Positions 48,686 to 58,812 of a DNA stretch of 64,000 bases are shown in pieces; position 1 is the first letter of the stretch, and each line of letters begins with the position of its first letter. The notes under the pieces are model-generated. The model ran no database searches. It saw only the letters and a list, made by a program, of their open reading frames with translations, and had not been told where the DNA came from. Source of the DNA: Geminicoccaceae bacterium (lineage in GTDB: Bacteria; Pseudomonadota; Alphaproteobacteria; Geminicoccales; Geminicoccaceae); the NCBI GenBank assembly GCA_025999455.1, contig AP024683.1:1495501-1559500 (forward strand), in the 5' to 3' direction. Position numbers and translations under genes: made by a program.

Positions 48686-51356
48686 CCTGGGCGGTGCGGT
48701 GAGCCTGCTCGCCGTCTGGTCCGGCCTCACGGCCGCCGGGCCCGAACAGGGGCTTTCGCTGCTCACGGGTGATCCGGCCGGCGCCGACGCCCGGCTCCTG
48801 CGCCTGTTGGTCGCGAGCCGACAGACCGGCGCGAACCTACCCCTGCCGGGGCGGGCCAAGCTACCGTCCGAGCCGGCACCCGCGGTACCCGCCGAGCTCG
48901 CCCCCGCGCCGCCGGCCGAGCCGGCCGCCCCACCGTCCGAGCCCGAGCCGAGCGCGCCCCCACCATCGGAAGCCTCCTCGGCCGGGGCGGCGGGATCGGC
49001 CGGGGGGAACCGGCCCGGGCGGCCCGCCCGTCAGCCGGGGCCCACCCGCGTCGTGCCGCCGACCTTCGAGCCGGGGCCGGTCGAGCCGCCCAGGCGTGCC
49101 TTGCGCCGGGATCCGATCGAGCCGCCGATCGGACCGGACGGCTGGCGGGAATGGGTGTTCGCCGTCGTCTTGAACGGCGAGGAGGTCTCGAAAGGAAGCC
49201 TCGTCGCCGAAGAGCCGGGGAGTGGGCGGCTGGCGCTCGCCGTGGCCCAGCTCCGGCTCTGGCGGATCCGGATCGACCCGGCTGCTGTCGTCACCCTCCA
49301 AGGCGAGCCCTTCCTGCCGGTCGAGGCACTCCGGCCGCGGCGGCTCGAGGTCGACCGCGAGAACCTCACGCTCACCCTCGACCTCCCGCCCGAGGCCTTC
49401 GAGACCGCTGCCTTCGAAGAGGGGCCCGAACCCGGCCCGCCGCCCTCCGCCGGCACCGGCGCCTTCCTCGATTACGACTTCCTCGCGACCGCCGGGCAGG
49501 GGGTCGCCGAGCGGGTCGACGGGCTGGTCGAAGCCGGCCTGTTCGGCGAGCCCGGGGTGCTCACGACGAGCGCGCTTCTCGAGGATCTGACCGGCGGGCC
49601 GGAGGTCGTCCGCCTCGAGACCCGCTTCTTCCGCGACGTCCCGGAGCGGCGGGCGAGCCTGCGGATCGGCGACAGCCTCACGGGCGCCGGCTCCTTCGCA
49701 CCCTCGATCCGCTTCGGCGGGTTGCAGTGGGCGACGAACTTCGCGACCGATCCGAGCTTCGTGACCTTCCCCTTGCCGGCGATCGGCGGGCTCGCCGAGC
49801 AGCCCTCCGTGGTCGACGTCTTCATCGACAATCTCAAGCGGTCGACCGGCCAGGTGCCCTCGGGCCCGTTCCGCTTCGCCAACCTGCCGGTCGTCACCGG
49901 CGCGGGCGAGGTCCAGCTCCGCGTCACCGACCTCTTGGGCCGCGAGCGGATCGTGACCCAGCCCTATTACGTGAGCGCCCGCAATCTCAAAGCCGGGCTC
50001 CACGACTACTCCTACGAGGCGGGCTTCGAGCGGCGGCGCTACGGCGAGGCGAGCTTCTCCTACGGCGACGCGCTCCTGGTCGGCACCCATCGCTACGGCT
50101 TCACCGACAGCTTCACCGGTGAGGTGCACGCCGAGCTCCAGCTCGACCGCCAGCAGCTCGTCCTGGGCGGCACGCTCCAGCTCGGCCTCCTGGGCACGGT
50201 CACGGCCGGCCTCGGGTCGAGCCGCGAGGACGGGGAGGGTGTGGGCCTCATGGGCCAGCTCGCCTACGAGTACCAGGCGCGGCAGTGGAGCTTCGGCGCG
50301 CGGACCCGCTTCACGAGCGAGGATTGGAGCGAGCTCGGCGGACGCGGCGGCGGCCGGCGGGTCGACCAGCTCGACCTCGGCTTCGATCTCGGCAGCTTCG
50401 GCCGGCTCGGCCTGTTCCTCGCCAACGAGGACCGCGAGCGCGGCGAGGATCGGACCGTGGCCGCGGCGTCCTGGTCCCTCCCGGTCGGGCCCGGCCATTT
50501 GTTCCTTTCGGCCGGGCAGAGCCTCAGGCCCGATCGCGACCTCGTCGTCACCGCTGCCTACACCTTGCCGCTCGGCGAGCGGACGACGGTGAGCGGCGAG
50601 GTGCGGGCGGGCGACGGGCGGACGGGCGCCCGGCTGCAGGCCCGCGGCACCCGCGGCGCGTCCGACCTCGGCCTCGATTGGCGAGTCGGGGCCGAGCTCC
50701 TCGAGGGCGACGGCGGGGTCGACGCGCGGCTCTCCTGGCAGGGTGCCACGGGCGCGCTCGAGCTCGAGGCCGAGCGCTTCGCCGGCGACCACCGGGCTCG
50801 CCTCGGGGTCGAGGGGAGCCTCGCCTGGCTCGAGGGTGAGCTGCGCGCCTCGCGCCGGCTCGGCCAAGCCTTCGGCCTCGTCGACCTGCCGGGTTTCCCG
50901 AACGTGCGGGTCTATCTCGACAATCGCGAGGCCGGTCGGACCGACGCCGAGGGCAAGCTGCTCCTGCCCGGGCTGCGGCCTTGGGAGGCCAACCGGGTCC
51001 GGCTCGAGCTCGAGGATCTGCCGCTCGATGCGGACCTCGTGCGGACCGAGACGGTGGCCGTGCCGCGCGACCGGACGGGGGTGCGGATCGGCTTCCCGAT
51101 CGACCGCCGCCGCCAGGCGACCGCGATCTTGCGGACCACGTCCGGCGTGGCACTGCCCGCCGGGCTCGAGCTCGCCTCGGCCGACGGTTCGGTCCGGGTC
51201 GTGGTCGGGCGCGACGGCTTCGCCCAGATCACGGGCGCGCTCGACGCGCCGGTCGAGGTCGTGGGCGAACGGTCCGGCAAGCGCTTCACCTGCAGCCTGC
51301 CGGCCGCCGCGGCCGACGAACTCCTGCCCGATCTCGGGACCCCGCCTTGCCGTTGA
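48648..51356 (+). CDS. Outer-membrane usher (Csu-type) with Pro-rich N-terminal insert
   Basis: A 902-residue usher protein. A signal segment is at about 12-30. Residues 64-165 are Pro/Ala/Glu-rich and low complexity, an unusual insert before the usher N-domain (from about 166, WREWVFAVVLNGEEV). The barrel region has VVDVFIDN and LREYVS-like blocks (TGQVPSGPFRFANLPVVTGAGEVQLRVTD), and C-terminal plug-like domains follow. The GTG start overlaps the chaperone gene. Confidence 0.87.
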   Translation: MSSTSRSLLGAASLGGAVSLLAVWSGLTAAGPEQGLSLLTGDPAGADARLLRLLVASRQTGANLPLPGRAKLPSEPAPAVPAELAPAPPAEPAAPPSEPEPSAPPPSEASSAGAAGSAGGNRPGRPARQPGPTRVVPPTFEPGPVEPPRRALRRDPIEPPIGPDGWREWVFAVVLNGEEVSKGSLVAEEPGSGRLALAVAQLRLWRIRIDPAAVVTLQGEPFLPVEALRPRRLEVDRENLTLTLDLPPEAFETAAFEEGPEPGPPPSAGTGAFLDYDFLATAGQGVAERVDGLVEAGLFGEPGVLTTSALLEDLTGGPEVVRLETRFFRDVPERRASLRIGDSLTGAGSFAPSIRFGGLQWATNFATDPSFVTFPLPAIGGLAEQPSVVDVFIDNLKRSTGQVPSGPFRFANLPVVTGAGEVQLRVTDLLGRERIVTQPYYVSARNLKAGLHDYSYEAGFERRRYGEASFSYGDALLVGTHRYGFTDSFTGEVHAELQLDRQQLVLGGTLQLGLLGTVTAGLGSSREDGEGVGLMGQLAYEYQARQWSFGARTRFTSEDWSELGGRGGGRRVDQLDLGFDLGSFGRLGLFLANEDRERGEDRTVAAASWSLPVGPGHLFLSAGQSLRPDRDLVVTAAYTLPLGERTTVSGEVRAGDGRTGARLQARGTRGASDLGLDWRVGAELLEGDGGVDARLSWQGATGALELEAERFAGDHRARLGVEGSLAWLEGELRASRRLGQAFGLVDLPGFPNVRVYLDNREAGRTDAEGKLLLPGLRPWEANRVRLELEDLPLDADLVRTETVAVPRDRTGVRIGFPIDRRRQATAILRTTSGVALPAGLELASADGSVRVVVGRDGFAQITGALDAPVEVVGERSGKRFTCSLPAAAADELLPDLGTPPCR

Positions 51357-51778
51357 GCCGCACTCTGGCCGGGCTCTCGGCGCTCGCGGCGCTCCTCGCC
51401 GCGGCACCGGCCGCCGCGACCTGCCGGGTCGAAGTGCGGCCCGTCGCGTTCGGCACGATCGATCTCGGCCGCAAGAGCTACGGCAAGGGCGAAATCCTCG
51501 TCCGTTGCGAGCGGCCGACCCGCTTCGAGGTCGCGATCCTGGGCGGGGCGGAGCGCGAGCTCGTCGCGCCATCGGGCGCCCGGTTGCGCTACCGGCTCTT
51601 CGCCGATCCGGGCCACCGCCGGCCCTGGGGCGACGGTGGCCGGAGCGGGGCCACGGTCACGGCCGAAAGCGACGGCAAGCGGCCGGTTCGCCTCACGGTC
51701 TACGGAGTGATCCCGCGCCAGAGCGGCCGGGCCGAGGGCCACTACGTCGATCAGCTCGCGGTCGTCCTCCGCTATTGA
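51347..51778 (+). CDS. Small SCPU-domain protein, probable tip or minor pilin
   Basis: A 143-residue secreted protein with a signal peptide (about 1-22) and a single SCPU-like domain starting CRVEVRPVAFGTIDL, with a second Cys in LVRCERP. It ends GHYVDQLAVVLRY, like the final strand of SCPU pilins. In Csu systems the last gene encodes the tip adhesin, usually with two domains; here only one domain is present. A TTG start overlaps the usher stop, with GGGA upstream. Confidence 0.8.
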   Translation: MPLSRTLAGLSALAALLAAAPAAATCRVEVRPVAFGTIDLGRKSYGKGEILVRCERPTRFEVAILGGAERELVAPSGARLRYRLFADPGHRRPWGDGGRSGATVTAESDGKRPVRLTVYGVIPRQSGRAEGHYVDQLAVVLRY

Positions 51779-51791
51779 GCCCCCGACGGAA

Positions 51792-51813
51792 ACGGGGCCC
51801 CGAAGGGCCCCGT
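51792..51813. terminator. Hairpin terminator between the pilus cluster and glnA
   Basis: A 9-bp perfect stem ACGGGGCCC/GGGCCCCGT with loop CGAA lies between the convergent stops of the last pilus gene and glnA. No T-run is present, so termination may be partly Rho-dependent; the placement supports a bidirectional terminator. Confidence 0.6.
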
Positions 51814-51855
51814 CCCGCCGATCGTCGAGGGGAGAGCGAACGCTCGACGGTCCCG

Positions 51856-53286
51856 TCAGCAGTCGTAATAGAGGAAGAACTCGTAGGGATGCGGCCGCAA
51901 GCGGATCGCGTCCACCTCCGTCGCTTTCTTGTAGTCGATGTAGGTGGCGATGAGATCCGGCGTGAACACGCCACCCTCGAGCAGGAACTCGTGGTCTTCC
52001 TCGAGCGCGGCGAGGGCGGCATCGAGCGACCCCGGCACCTGCTTGATCGCGGCGGCCTCTTCGGGCGGCAGGTCGTAGATGTTCTTGTCGACCGGGTCAC
52101 CCGGATCGATCTTGTTCTTGATCCCGTCGAGACCGGCCATGAGCATGGCGGCGAAGGCGAGATAGGGGTTGCAGGACGGATCCGGGCAGCGGAACTCGAT
52201 CCGCTTGGCCTTCGGGCTGTCGCTGTACATCGGGATCCGGCAGGCGGCCGAGCGGTTCCGCATCGACCAGGCGAGGTTGACCGGCGCCTCGTAGCCCGGG
52301 ACCAGACGGCGATAGCTGTTGGTCGTGGGCGCCGCGAAGGCCAAGAGCGCCGGGGCGTGCTTCAAGAGCCCGCCGATGTACCATTTGCAGATCTGGCTCA
52401 GCCCGGCATAGCCCGCCGGATCGGCGAACAAGGGCTTGCCGTCCTTCCAGATCGACTGGTGGCAGTGCATGCCCGAGCCGTTGTCGCCGTAGAGCGGCTT
52501 GGGCATGAAGGTCGCGGTCTTGCCGTGCTTGCGCGCCACGTTCTTGACCACGTACTTGTACTTCATCAAGTGGTCGGCCATGGCGAGCAGCGTGTCGAAC
52601 TTCATGTCGATTTCACACTGCCCGGCGGTCGCGACCTCGTGGTGCTGGCACTCCACCGTGAGGCCGATCCGCATCATGGTGAGCGCCATCTCGGCGCGCA
52701 GGTCCTGCAAGGTGTCGTTCGGCGGGCAGGGGAAATAGCCCTCCTTGGGCCGCACCTTGTAGCCGAGGTTCGGGCCCTCGGCGCGGTTCGTGTTCCAGTG
52801 ACCCTCACCGGAGTCGACCGCGTAGGACGAATAGTACTGACCCGTCCCGTAGCGCACGTCGTCGAAGACGAAGAACTCGGCCTCGGGACCGAAATAGGCG
52901 GTGTCGGCGATCCCCGAGCTCTTCAGATAGGCTTCGGCCTTCTTCGCCACACCACGCGGATCACGCGAATAATATTCCTTAGTCACCGGATCCTTGACGT
53001 CGGCGATCATCACCAACGTCTTGTGCTGGAAGAAGGGGTCGATGAAGGCCGTGGTCGGGTCCGGCATCAAGAGCATGTCGGACTCGTTGATGACCTTGAA
53101 GCCACGGATCGAGGAGCCGTCGAAGCCGAGCCCTTCGTCGATGGCATCCTGGTCGAAGGCGGCTGCCGGGTAGGAGGTGTGCTGCCACATGCCCGGCATG
53201 TCGGTGAACCGGATGTCCACCATCTCGACGCCGTGCTCGCGAATCGCCTTCATGACGTCCGCGGACGTCTTACAACCCAACGTCAT
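51856..53286 (-). CDS. glnA: Glutamine synthetase type I
   Basis: A 476-residue dodecameric enzyme forming glutamine from glutamate and ammonia. Family motifs are [10 protein letters not shown] (54-63), [22 protein letters not shown] and [16 protein letters not shown]. The adenylylation site is Tyr404 in NIYDLPPE, so activity should be switched by GlnE. The ATG follows GGGGAAAGAAG. It is transcribed after glnB. Confidence 0.98.
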   Translation of the reverse strand: MTLGCKTSADVMKAIREHGVEMVDIRFTDMPGMWQHTSYPAAAFDQDAIDEGLGFDGSSIRGFKVINESDMLLMPDPTTAFIDPFFQHKTLVMIADVKDPVTKEYYSRDPRGVAKKAEAYLKSSGIADTAYFGPEAEFFVFDDVRYGTGQYYSSYAVDSGEGHWNTNRAEGPNLGYKVRPKEGYFPCPPNDTLQDLRAEMALTMMRIGLTVECQHHEVATAGQCEIDMKFDTLLAMADHLMKYKYVVKNVARKHGKTATFMPKPLYGDNGSGMHCHQSIWKDGKPLFADPAGYAGLSQICKWYIGGLLKHAPALLAFAAPTTNSYRRLVPGYEAPVNLAWSMRNRSAACRIPMYSDSPKAKRIEFRCPDPSCNPYLAFAAMLMAGLDGIKNKIDPGDPVDKNIYDLPPEEAAAIKQVPGSLDAALAALEEDHEFLLEGGVFTPDLIATYIDYKKATEVDAIRLRPHPYEFFLYYDC

Positions 53287-53317
53287 CGACTTCTTTCCCC
53301 GTTGCTCGGTTGATCGG

Positions 53318-53361
53318 GCTCCCGAAGGAGCAGCGGCCCGTCCGGCGGCACCCGCCGCCGG
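53318..53361 (-). other. Two hairpins between glnB and glnA
   Basis: On the transcribed strand an 8-bp stem CCGGCGGC/GCCGCCGG (53342-53361, loop GGGT) and then a 5-bp stem GCTCC/GGAGC with a UUCG loop (53318-53331) stand between the two genes. Such structures may act as partial terminators or protect the processed glnA message. No T-run follows either stem. Confidence 0.5.
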
Positions 53362-53378
53362 TTCTCGGAAAAAAACGT

Positions 53379-54023
<645 letters not shown>

Positions 54024-54088
54024 TCCGCCGCCGGCTCCGAAGCGGCACGGTCCTCCGCCCCTCAGGCGAGCAATGTCGGCTCGTCGCC

Positions 54089-55180
54089 TCACGCTGCTTT
54101 CGCGACCGGTCGGTCTGCGCTCTCGGCCGCGCGGGCGGCGGCTTCGCGCATCAGGGGCAAAAGGTGCTGGTGGGCGAGCCACTGGTCGGGCGGGAGGTGC
54201 GGCACGCGGCGATAGGGCCCCTGGCCGGCGATCGGCAGGCCCCGCGGATCGGCCTTGGCTTGCGCCCAGGGCCAGGCTTCGGGAGGCAGGCCCGGGACCG
54301 GGAGGACGAGCTCGGGGTCGCGGCCGAGGGCGCGTAAGAGAGGCTGATCGAGCGGGTTGCGGGCGGCGCGCACGGCGTCGCGGAGCGCGAGCCTGCCGGG
54401 CCCGGCTTCGGCCTCGGGGAGGGGGTCCGGGGCGGCGGGCATCCGGGTCGGGTGGTCCGGCCGGGCGGCCTCCGACCCATCGTTCGTGACGAGTGCGGCG
54501 CGCCCGTCGCGGGCGGCCGCCGGCGCGCGATCCGGCGTGGGCGGGACGGCCTTCGCGATTTCGTTCGTGGTTTCCGACGGCGCCGCCGGTTCGCCGGCCG
54601 AGCGGTCGGCGGCGGGCGCTACCCGGAATTCGTTCGTGCACTCTCGCTGCGCGGCCACGGGCTCGGCCTCGGGGTTCGGGCGATCCTCGGCGAGGAGAGC
54701 CGGGCGGGCGCCGGCCACGAGCTTTCGGTGCCGGACGAGCGCCTCCTGGGCCCGGCGGACCGCCCCGGCGGCCTGCGCCCGGTAGCGGAGGAGCAGGGAG
54801 AAACTCGCCCGGTGGCGCTCGTCCAAAAGATCGCTGCCGCAGCTCCGCGAATCGTCCGCGGGCGGGATGTCGGCCAGGATCTCGGCCTCGAGCCGGTCGG
54901 CGCGGATCTCCCGCCAGAGCGCCACGGCCAACGCCTCGACGAGCTCGCGCTCGACCGGGCAGGCGGGCCGGTAGGCTTGCCGGGTGGCGGCGGCGAGGGC
55001 CTCGAACTCGGCCGGATCCTCGTGCGGCAGGAGCGTGAAGCGGCGGGCGCGGAGGCCGTGGCGGAGGGCGTTGAGGGCGCTTCGGGCCTTGCCCTCGGGG
55101 GTGGCGGGCCCGCGCTTGCGGGGGGTCGGGGAAGCGGTCACGGGCGCGGCTCCGGGGTTCGGGATGCCGAGCGGATCCAT
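54089..55180 (-). CDS. Protein of unknown function with a [22 protein letters not shown]-like N-terminus
   Basis: A 363-residue protein. Residues 20-45 carry the motif [20 protein letters not shown] followed by RHGL, a block seen at the N-terminus of many uncharacterised, often multi-copy proteobacterial proteins. The next about 140 residues are helical; the rest is low complexity, rich in Ala, Pro, Glu and Arg. I know of no function. It lies 65 bases beyond tRNA-His on the opposite strand. The ATG is chosen because the motif follows closely; an earlier start is possible. Confidence 0.6.
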   Translation of the reverse strand: MDPLGIPNPGAAPVTASPTPRKRGPATPEGKARSALNALRHGLRARRFTLLPHEDPAEFEALAAATRQAYRPACPVERELVEALAVALWREIRADRLEAEILADIPPADDSRSCGSDLLDERHRASFSLLLRYRAQAAGAVRRAQEALVRHRKLVAGARPALLAEDRPNPEAEPVAAQRECTNEFRVAPAADRSAGEPAAPSETTNEIAKAVPPTPDRAPAAARDGRAALVTNDGSEAARPDHPTRMPAAPDPLPEAEAGPGRLALRDAVRAARNPLDQPLLRALGRDPELVLPVPGLPPEAWPWAQAKADPRGLPIAGQGPYRRVPHLPPDQWLAHQHLLPLMREAAARAAESADRPVAKAA

Positions 55181-55268
55181 CGCCCGATTTAGGAAAATTG
55201 TCAAGAAGCGAGCGAAGACGATCGGCCGGTCGGGCCGTGGGTCGTCGCCCGACCGGGCGTCGCGACGA

Positions 55269-56171
55269 TCAGCCGACCGACGCTTCCCGGAGCGGCGCGG
55301 TTCCGTCGCGGGGGGTCGCGGGGACGTTCGAACGGTCGTGCGCGCGGGCCCGCCCCGTCGGCCACTTCCAGGCGCGGGGCGCGACGGCACCGGACCAGCG
55401 GCCGAGGCGGCGGGTGTCGGCCAGCAGCGGGCGGAGATGGTCGGCGAGCCGCTCGGCCCAGGCCTCGGCGCGCGGCGCGCTCGCGATCTCGTCCTGGCGG
55501 ATCTCCAGCATGAGATGCGGCAGGCGGGTGCGCTGGGCGTGGAACTCGATCGTGTAGCCGAAGGCGTCGAAGCCCGAATAGGGCTCGTTGTCGCCGACCA
55601 CGAGATCGCCGCGGGCGCGGAGTGCCGCCAGCATCGGCGCGGCCAGGCGGTCGTCGTCGCGCCAGAGGACGCCCACCTGCCACGGGCGCGGGGGCCCGCC
55701 CGAAAGGCGCGGGGTGAAGCTGTGCAGGGCGAGGAGGACCGGGGTGATACCGGCCCGGCGGCAGCGCGCGAGGTGCCGCGCGATCGCCCGGTGCCAGGGG
55801 AGGAAGAAGCGGCGGACCCGCTCGGCCCGGGCGGCCGGAGCGAGGCCCCGGTTGCCCGGCACGGGCGTGCCGTCGCTTTCCTCCGGGATCGAGGAGGGCT
55901 CGCCCGGGCGGCGGTTCGGGTCGATCACGAGACGCGAGCAATGGTTCAGAAGGGCCGGGGCGTCGAGCAGGACGGCGAGCCGCCGGGCGAGCGGAGCGAT
56001 GCCGATGTCGAAGCCGATGTGGCGGGCGAGCTCGTCCGCCGGCAGGCCGAGGTCGGCGAGCTCCTCGGGCACCCGGTTGCCGGCATGGTCGGCGAGCAAC
56101 AAAAGGTCGGCTCGGCCGTTCGGGTGGACGAGCTCGACAAAGGGCGCGAGCCGCAGCGAACCGCAGGTCAC
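55269..56171 (-). CDS. N-formylglutamate amidohydrolase family protein
   Basis: A 300-residue hydrolase releasing formate from N-formylglutamate, the last step of one histidine degradation route. Family residues include LLADHAGNRVPEEL, CSRLVIDPNRRP, LALHSFTPRLSG and GYTIEFHAQRTRLPHLMLEIRQD. A GTG start is chosen next to the beginning of similarity. No other hut genes are nearby, so the enzyme may act on other N-acyl amino acids. Confidence 0.85.
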   Translation of the reverse strand: MTCGSLRLAPFVELVHPNGRADLLLLADHAGNRVPEELADLGLPADELARHIGFDIGIAPLARRLAVLLDAPALLNHCSRLVIDPNRRPGEPSSIPEESDGTPVPGNRGLAPAARAERVRRFFLPWHRAIARHLARCRRAGITPVLLALHSFTPRLSGGPPRPWQVGVLWRDDDRLAAPMLAALRARGDLVVGDNEPYSGFDAFGYTIEFHAQRTRLPHLMLEIRQDEIASAPRAEAWAERLADHLRPLLADTRRLGRWSGAVAPRAWKWPTGRARAHDRSNVPATPRDGTAPLREASVG

Positions 56172-56396
56172 GGACCCGGCTTCTAGGGACCGCGCGCGGT
56201 GAAGGGGAGGGGCGTCGGAGCAGCCGGGTCGGCGATCCGCGAGCCCGTGGCCTCGCTGCAACAAGTGCGGGCCCTCGGTCCCCACGGCACCGCTGCGTCC
56301 GGCCCGCGCCGCACGTTCAACCGCTTGCAGGATCGCTCACGCTCCCTATCCTCAAGGACGCACCGGACCTGCTCTCTCGGGACCGAATAGTCGACC

Positions 56397-56909
56397 ATGC
56401 CGACCCGCCGGGGTGTGGTGCCCCTGCTCGTGAGTGGTCTTCTGCTGCCCTGCCCCGGGCGCGCTCAACCGCTCGCCGGCTTGCTCGCCGATCGGGTCGA
56501 GGTGCGGAAGCGCGAGCGGGTGATGGAGCTCTGGAACGGCGAGCTCTTGCTGCACCGCTTCCGGGTGGCCCTCGGCCGCCGTCCCGAGGGGCACAAGGTC
56601 GAAGAAGGCGACGGGCGGACGCCCGAGGGTCGCTACGAGCTCACCGAGTTCCTGCCCAAGAGCTACTTTTACCGGGCGATCCGGATCTCCTACCCGAACG
56701 AGGAGGACCGCCGGCGGGCCCGCGAGCTCGGCGTGCGCCCGGGCGGGGACATCTTGATCCACGGGCTCGATCCCCTGATCGCGCGACGGTTCCGCCGAGA
56801 TCACTGGTTGTTCAATTGGACGCGGGGCTGTATCGCGGTCACGGACGAGGAAATGGACATCGTCTGGGCGAGCGTCACCCCCGGAACGCCGATCGAGATC
56901 AAGCCCTGA
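56397..56909 (+). CDS. L,D-transpeptidase (YkuD domain), exported
   Basis: A 170-residue secreted enzyme with a signal peptide (about 1-23) and a YkuD catalytic domain with His122 (ILIHGLD) and nucleophile Cys145 (WTRGCIAVTDEEMD). It makes 3-3 peptidoglycan crosslinks or joins proteins to meso-diaminopimelate. It is followed by a lipoprotein gene and a second L,D-transpeptidase gene, suggesting a cell-wall anchoring unit. Confidence 0.9.
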   Translation: MPTRRGVVPLLVSGLLLPCPGRAQPLAGLLADRVEVRKRERVMELWNGELLLHRFRVALGRRPEGHKVEEGDGRTPEGRYELTEFLPKSYFYRAIRISYPNEEDRRRARELGVRPGGDILIHGLDPLIARRFRRDHWLFNWTRGCIAVTDEEMDIVWASVTPGTPIEIKP

Positions 56910-56966
56910 GGGGAGCGGGTGACCGAGCCGGCACCCGGCCCCGTTCGCCAGCGAGGAGGAGAAGCG

Positions 56967-57221
56967 ATGAAGAAGCTTTCGACGATCGCGGCCGTGGCGC
57001 CGCTGCTGTTCTTGGGTGCCTGCGCGACCAAGGGCGACATCGAGTCGCTCCGCCAGGAGATCGCCGGTGTGCGGGCGATCGCCCAGAGCGCCGAGCAGAA
57101 GGCCGCCGCGGCCGAAGCCGCCTCCCGCCAGGCCGCGGCCGACGCCCAGCGGGCGGCCCAGGACGCGGCGATCGCGGGCGAGAAGGCCGACCGCATCTTC
57201 CGCGCCGGCCTGCGCAAGTGA
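56967..57221 (+). CDS. Lpp-like alanine-zipper lipoprotein ending in Lys
   Basis: An 84-residue lipoprotein. The signal ends with the lipobox LGAC (Cys19). The mature part is a continuous Ala-rich helix, like the trimeric coiled coil of Braun lipoprotein, and the last residue is Lys84 (GLRK). In enterobacteria the terminal Lys of Lpp is joined to peptidoglycan by L,D-transpeptidases. The gene sits between two such enzymes and overlaps the second by four bases. Homology to Lpp is by architecture, not clear sequence identity. Confidence 0.75.
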   Translation: MKKLSTIAAVAPLLFLGACATKGDIESLRQEIAGVRAIAQSAEQKAAAAEAASRQAAADAQRAAQDAAIAGEKADRIFRAGLRK

Positions 57222-58294
57222 GACCCGCGGGCACTTCCGCCCGGGGCGCGGGCACCGGTGCGCCGGACCCTCGTCGCCCGGTCGGGAGTGCCCCGCTCGC
57301 GCGCCGGCGGTTCCTCGCCGGCGTTGCGGCGCTGCCGTTCGGGGCGTGCGCGGCCCTCGCCGCGGTGCCGCGAACCGGCGATCTGATCGGGGCGCTCCGC
57401 TTCCATCTCACCCGGCCGGAGGACACGCTCCTCGACGTCGCGGTCGCCAACGACGTCGGCATCCTCGCGATCTCGGCGGCCAATCCGGGGATCGACCCCT
57501 GGGTCCCGGGTGCCGACCAGCTGATCCTGCTCCCGACCGCGCATCTTTTGCCCGACGCGCCGCGCGAGGGCATCGTCATCAACAAGGCCGAGCTCGGCCT
57601 CTATTGGTTCCCCAAGCGCGGCGAGATCCGCCGTCACGCGATCGGGGTGGGGCGCGAAGGCTTCGACACGCCCGTGGGCGAGACCCGGATCGTCCGCAAG
57701 CAGAAGGATCCGACCTGGTACCCGACGGCGAGCACCCGGGCCGACCGACCGGAACTCCCGCCCGTGGTCCCGCCCGGGCCCGACAACCCGCTCGGCCGCC
57801 ACGCCCTCTATCTCGGCTGGCCCACCTACCTGATCCACGGCACGAACAAGCCCTACGGCGTCGGTCGGCGGGTGAGCCGCGGCTGCATCCGCATGTATCC
57901 GGCCGCGGTCGAGCGGCTCTACGAGGAGGTGCCGATCGGGACGCGGGTCACGGTCGTCGACCAGCAAGTCAAGGCCGGCTGGCACGAGGGCGAGCTCTAT
58001 CTCGAGGCGCACCCCGACCTCGGCCAGCTCGAGGAGCTCGAAGAGAGCTACGCTTTCACCCCGCGCCCGGGTGCGATCGACGAGGCGGCGCTCGCCCTCG
58101 TCCGGCGCAAGGCGGGGGAGGAGATCGCGCGGGTGGACTGGGACCGGGTCGAGGCCGAGCTCGTCGCCCGGCGGGGTATCCCGGTCCGGATCACGCGGCC
58201 GTTGCCGCCCACCCTCGCCGCGGACGATCCGCTGTCCGAGCCGGTCGAGGAGAGCGGCGACTACCTCGGCGGCGGGCTGCGCGGGATCTATTGA
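57218..58294 (+). CDS. L,D-transpeptidase with LysM-like domain and Tat-like signal
   Basis: A 358-residue secreted enzyme. ARRRFLAGVAAL at 28-39 is a twin-arginine-type signal. A LysM-like peptidoglycan-binding segment covers about 64-107. The YkuD domain (about 118-250) has His207 (YLIHGTN) and Cys223 (SRGCIRMYP). About 100 C-terminal residues are of unknown fold. A GTG start overlaps the lipoprotein stop. This is the usual ErfK/YbiS-type architecture. Confidence 0.9.
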   Translation: MRPAGTSARGAGTGAPDPRRPVGSAPLARRRFLAGVAALPFGACAALAAVPRTGDLIGALRFHLTRPEDTLLDVAVANDVGILAISAANPGIDPWVPGADQLILLPTAHLLPDAPREGIVINKAELGLYWFPKRGEIRRHAIGVGREGFDTPVGETRIVRKQKDPTWYPTASTRADRPELPPVVPPGPDNPLGRHALYLGWPTYLIHGTNKPYGVGRRVSRGCIRMYPAAVERLYEEVPIGTRVTVVDQQVKAGWHEGELYLEAHPDLGQLEELEESYAFTPRPGAIDEAALALVRRKAGEEIARVDWDRVEAELVARRGIPVRITRPLPPTLAADDPLSEPVEESGDYLGGGLRGIY

Positions 58295-58362
58295 GCGGGC
58301 CGAGCGGCGACGGTTGACCCTCGACCGGCCGTCGCCGAACATGCGGGCGGCGGATCCTCGCC

Positions 58363-58809
58363 GTGGAGGGGCAGACGGGCTTGGCCCTCGACACGCTCAA
58401 GATCGTCAAGCGGCTCAAGGAAGCCGGGCTCGAGGAGCGTCAGGCCGAGGCGATCGGCGAGGTGCTGTTCGAGACCCGCGAGTTCGACCTCGCCCAGCTC
58501 GCGACCAAGGCCGATCTCGCGCTGTTGCGGGCGGAGATGCGGTCGGAGATGCACGCACTCCGCACCGAGCTCCTGGGCGAGATGGACCGCCGGTTCGCGG
58601 CGGTCGAGGGCGAGATGCACCGCCGGTTCGCCGCGGTCGACGCGCGGTTCGCGGCGCTCGAAGCGGAGATGGACCGCCGGTTCGCGGCGGTCGACGCCAA
58701 GCTCGCGGTGGTCCAGACCGAGCTTTCCATGCTCAAATGGATGATCGGCGGGGTGGGGTTCGGCCTCCTCCTCCTGATCGTCCGCTCCTTCTGGCCCGGC
58801 GCGCCCTGA
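58363..58809 (+). CDS. DUF1640-type coiled-coil protein with C-terminal membrane anchor
   Basis: A 148-residue protein with a short helical head (about 5-50), a coiled coil built from repeats of the form E-M-x-R-R-F-A-A-V (about 70-115) and one C-terminal transmembrane helix (about 123-142). It resembles DUF1640/CCDC90 proteins, relatives of the mitochondrial calcium uniporter regulator MCUR1. It is followed closely by the convergent M20 gene. GTG start. Confidence 0.75.
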   Translation: MEGQTGLALDTLKIVKRLKEAGLEERQAEAIGEVLFETREFDLAQLATKADLALLRAEMRSEMHALRTELLGEMDRRFAAVEGEMHRRFAAVDARFAALEAEMDRRFAAVDAKLAVVQTELSMLKWMIGGVGFGLLLLIVRSFWPGAP

Positions 58810-58812
58810 GCG

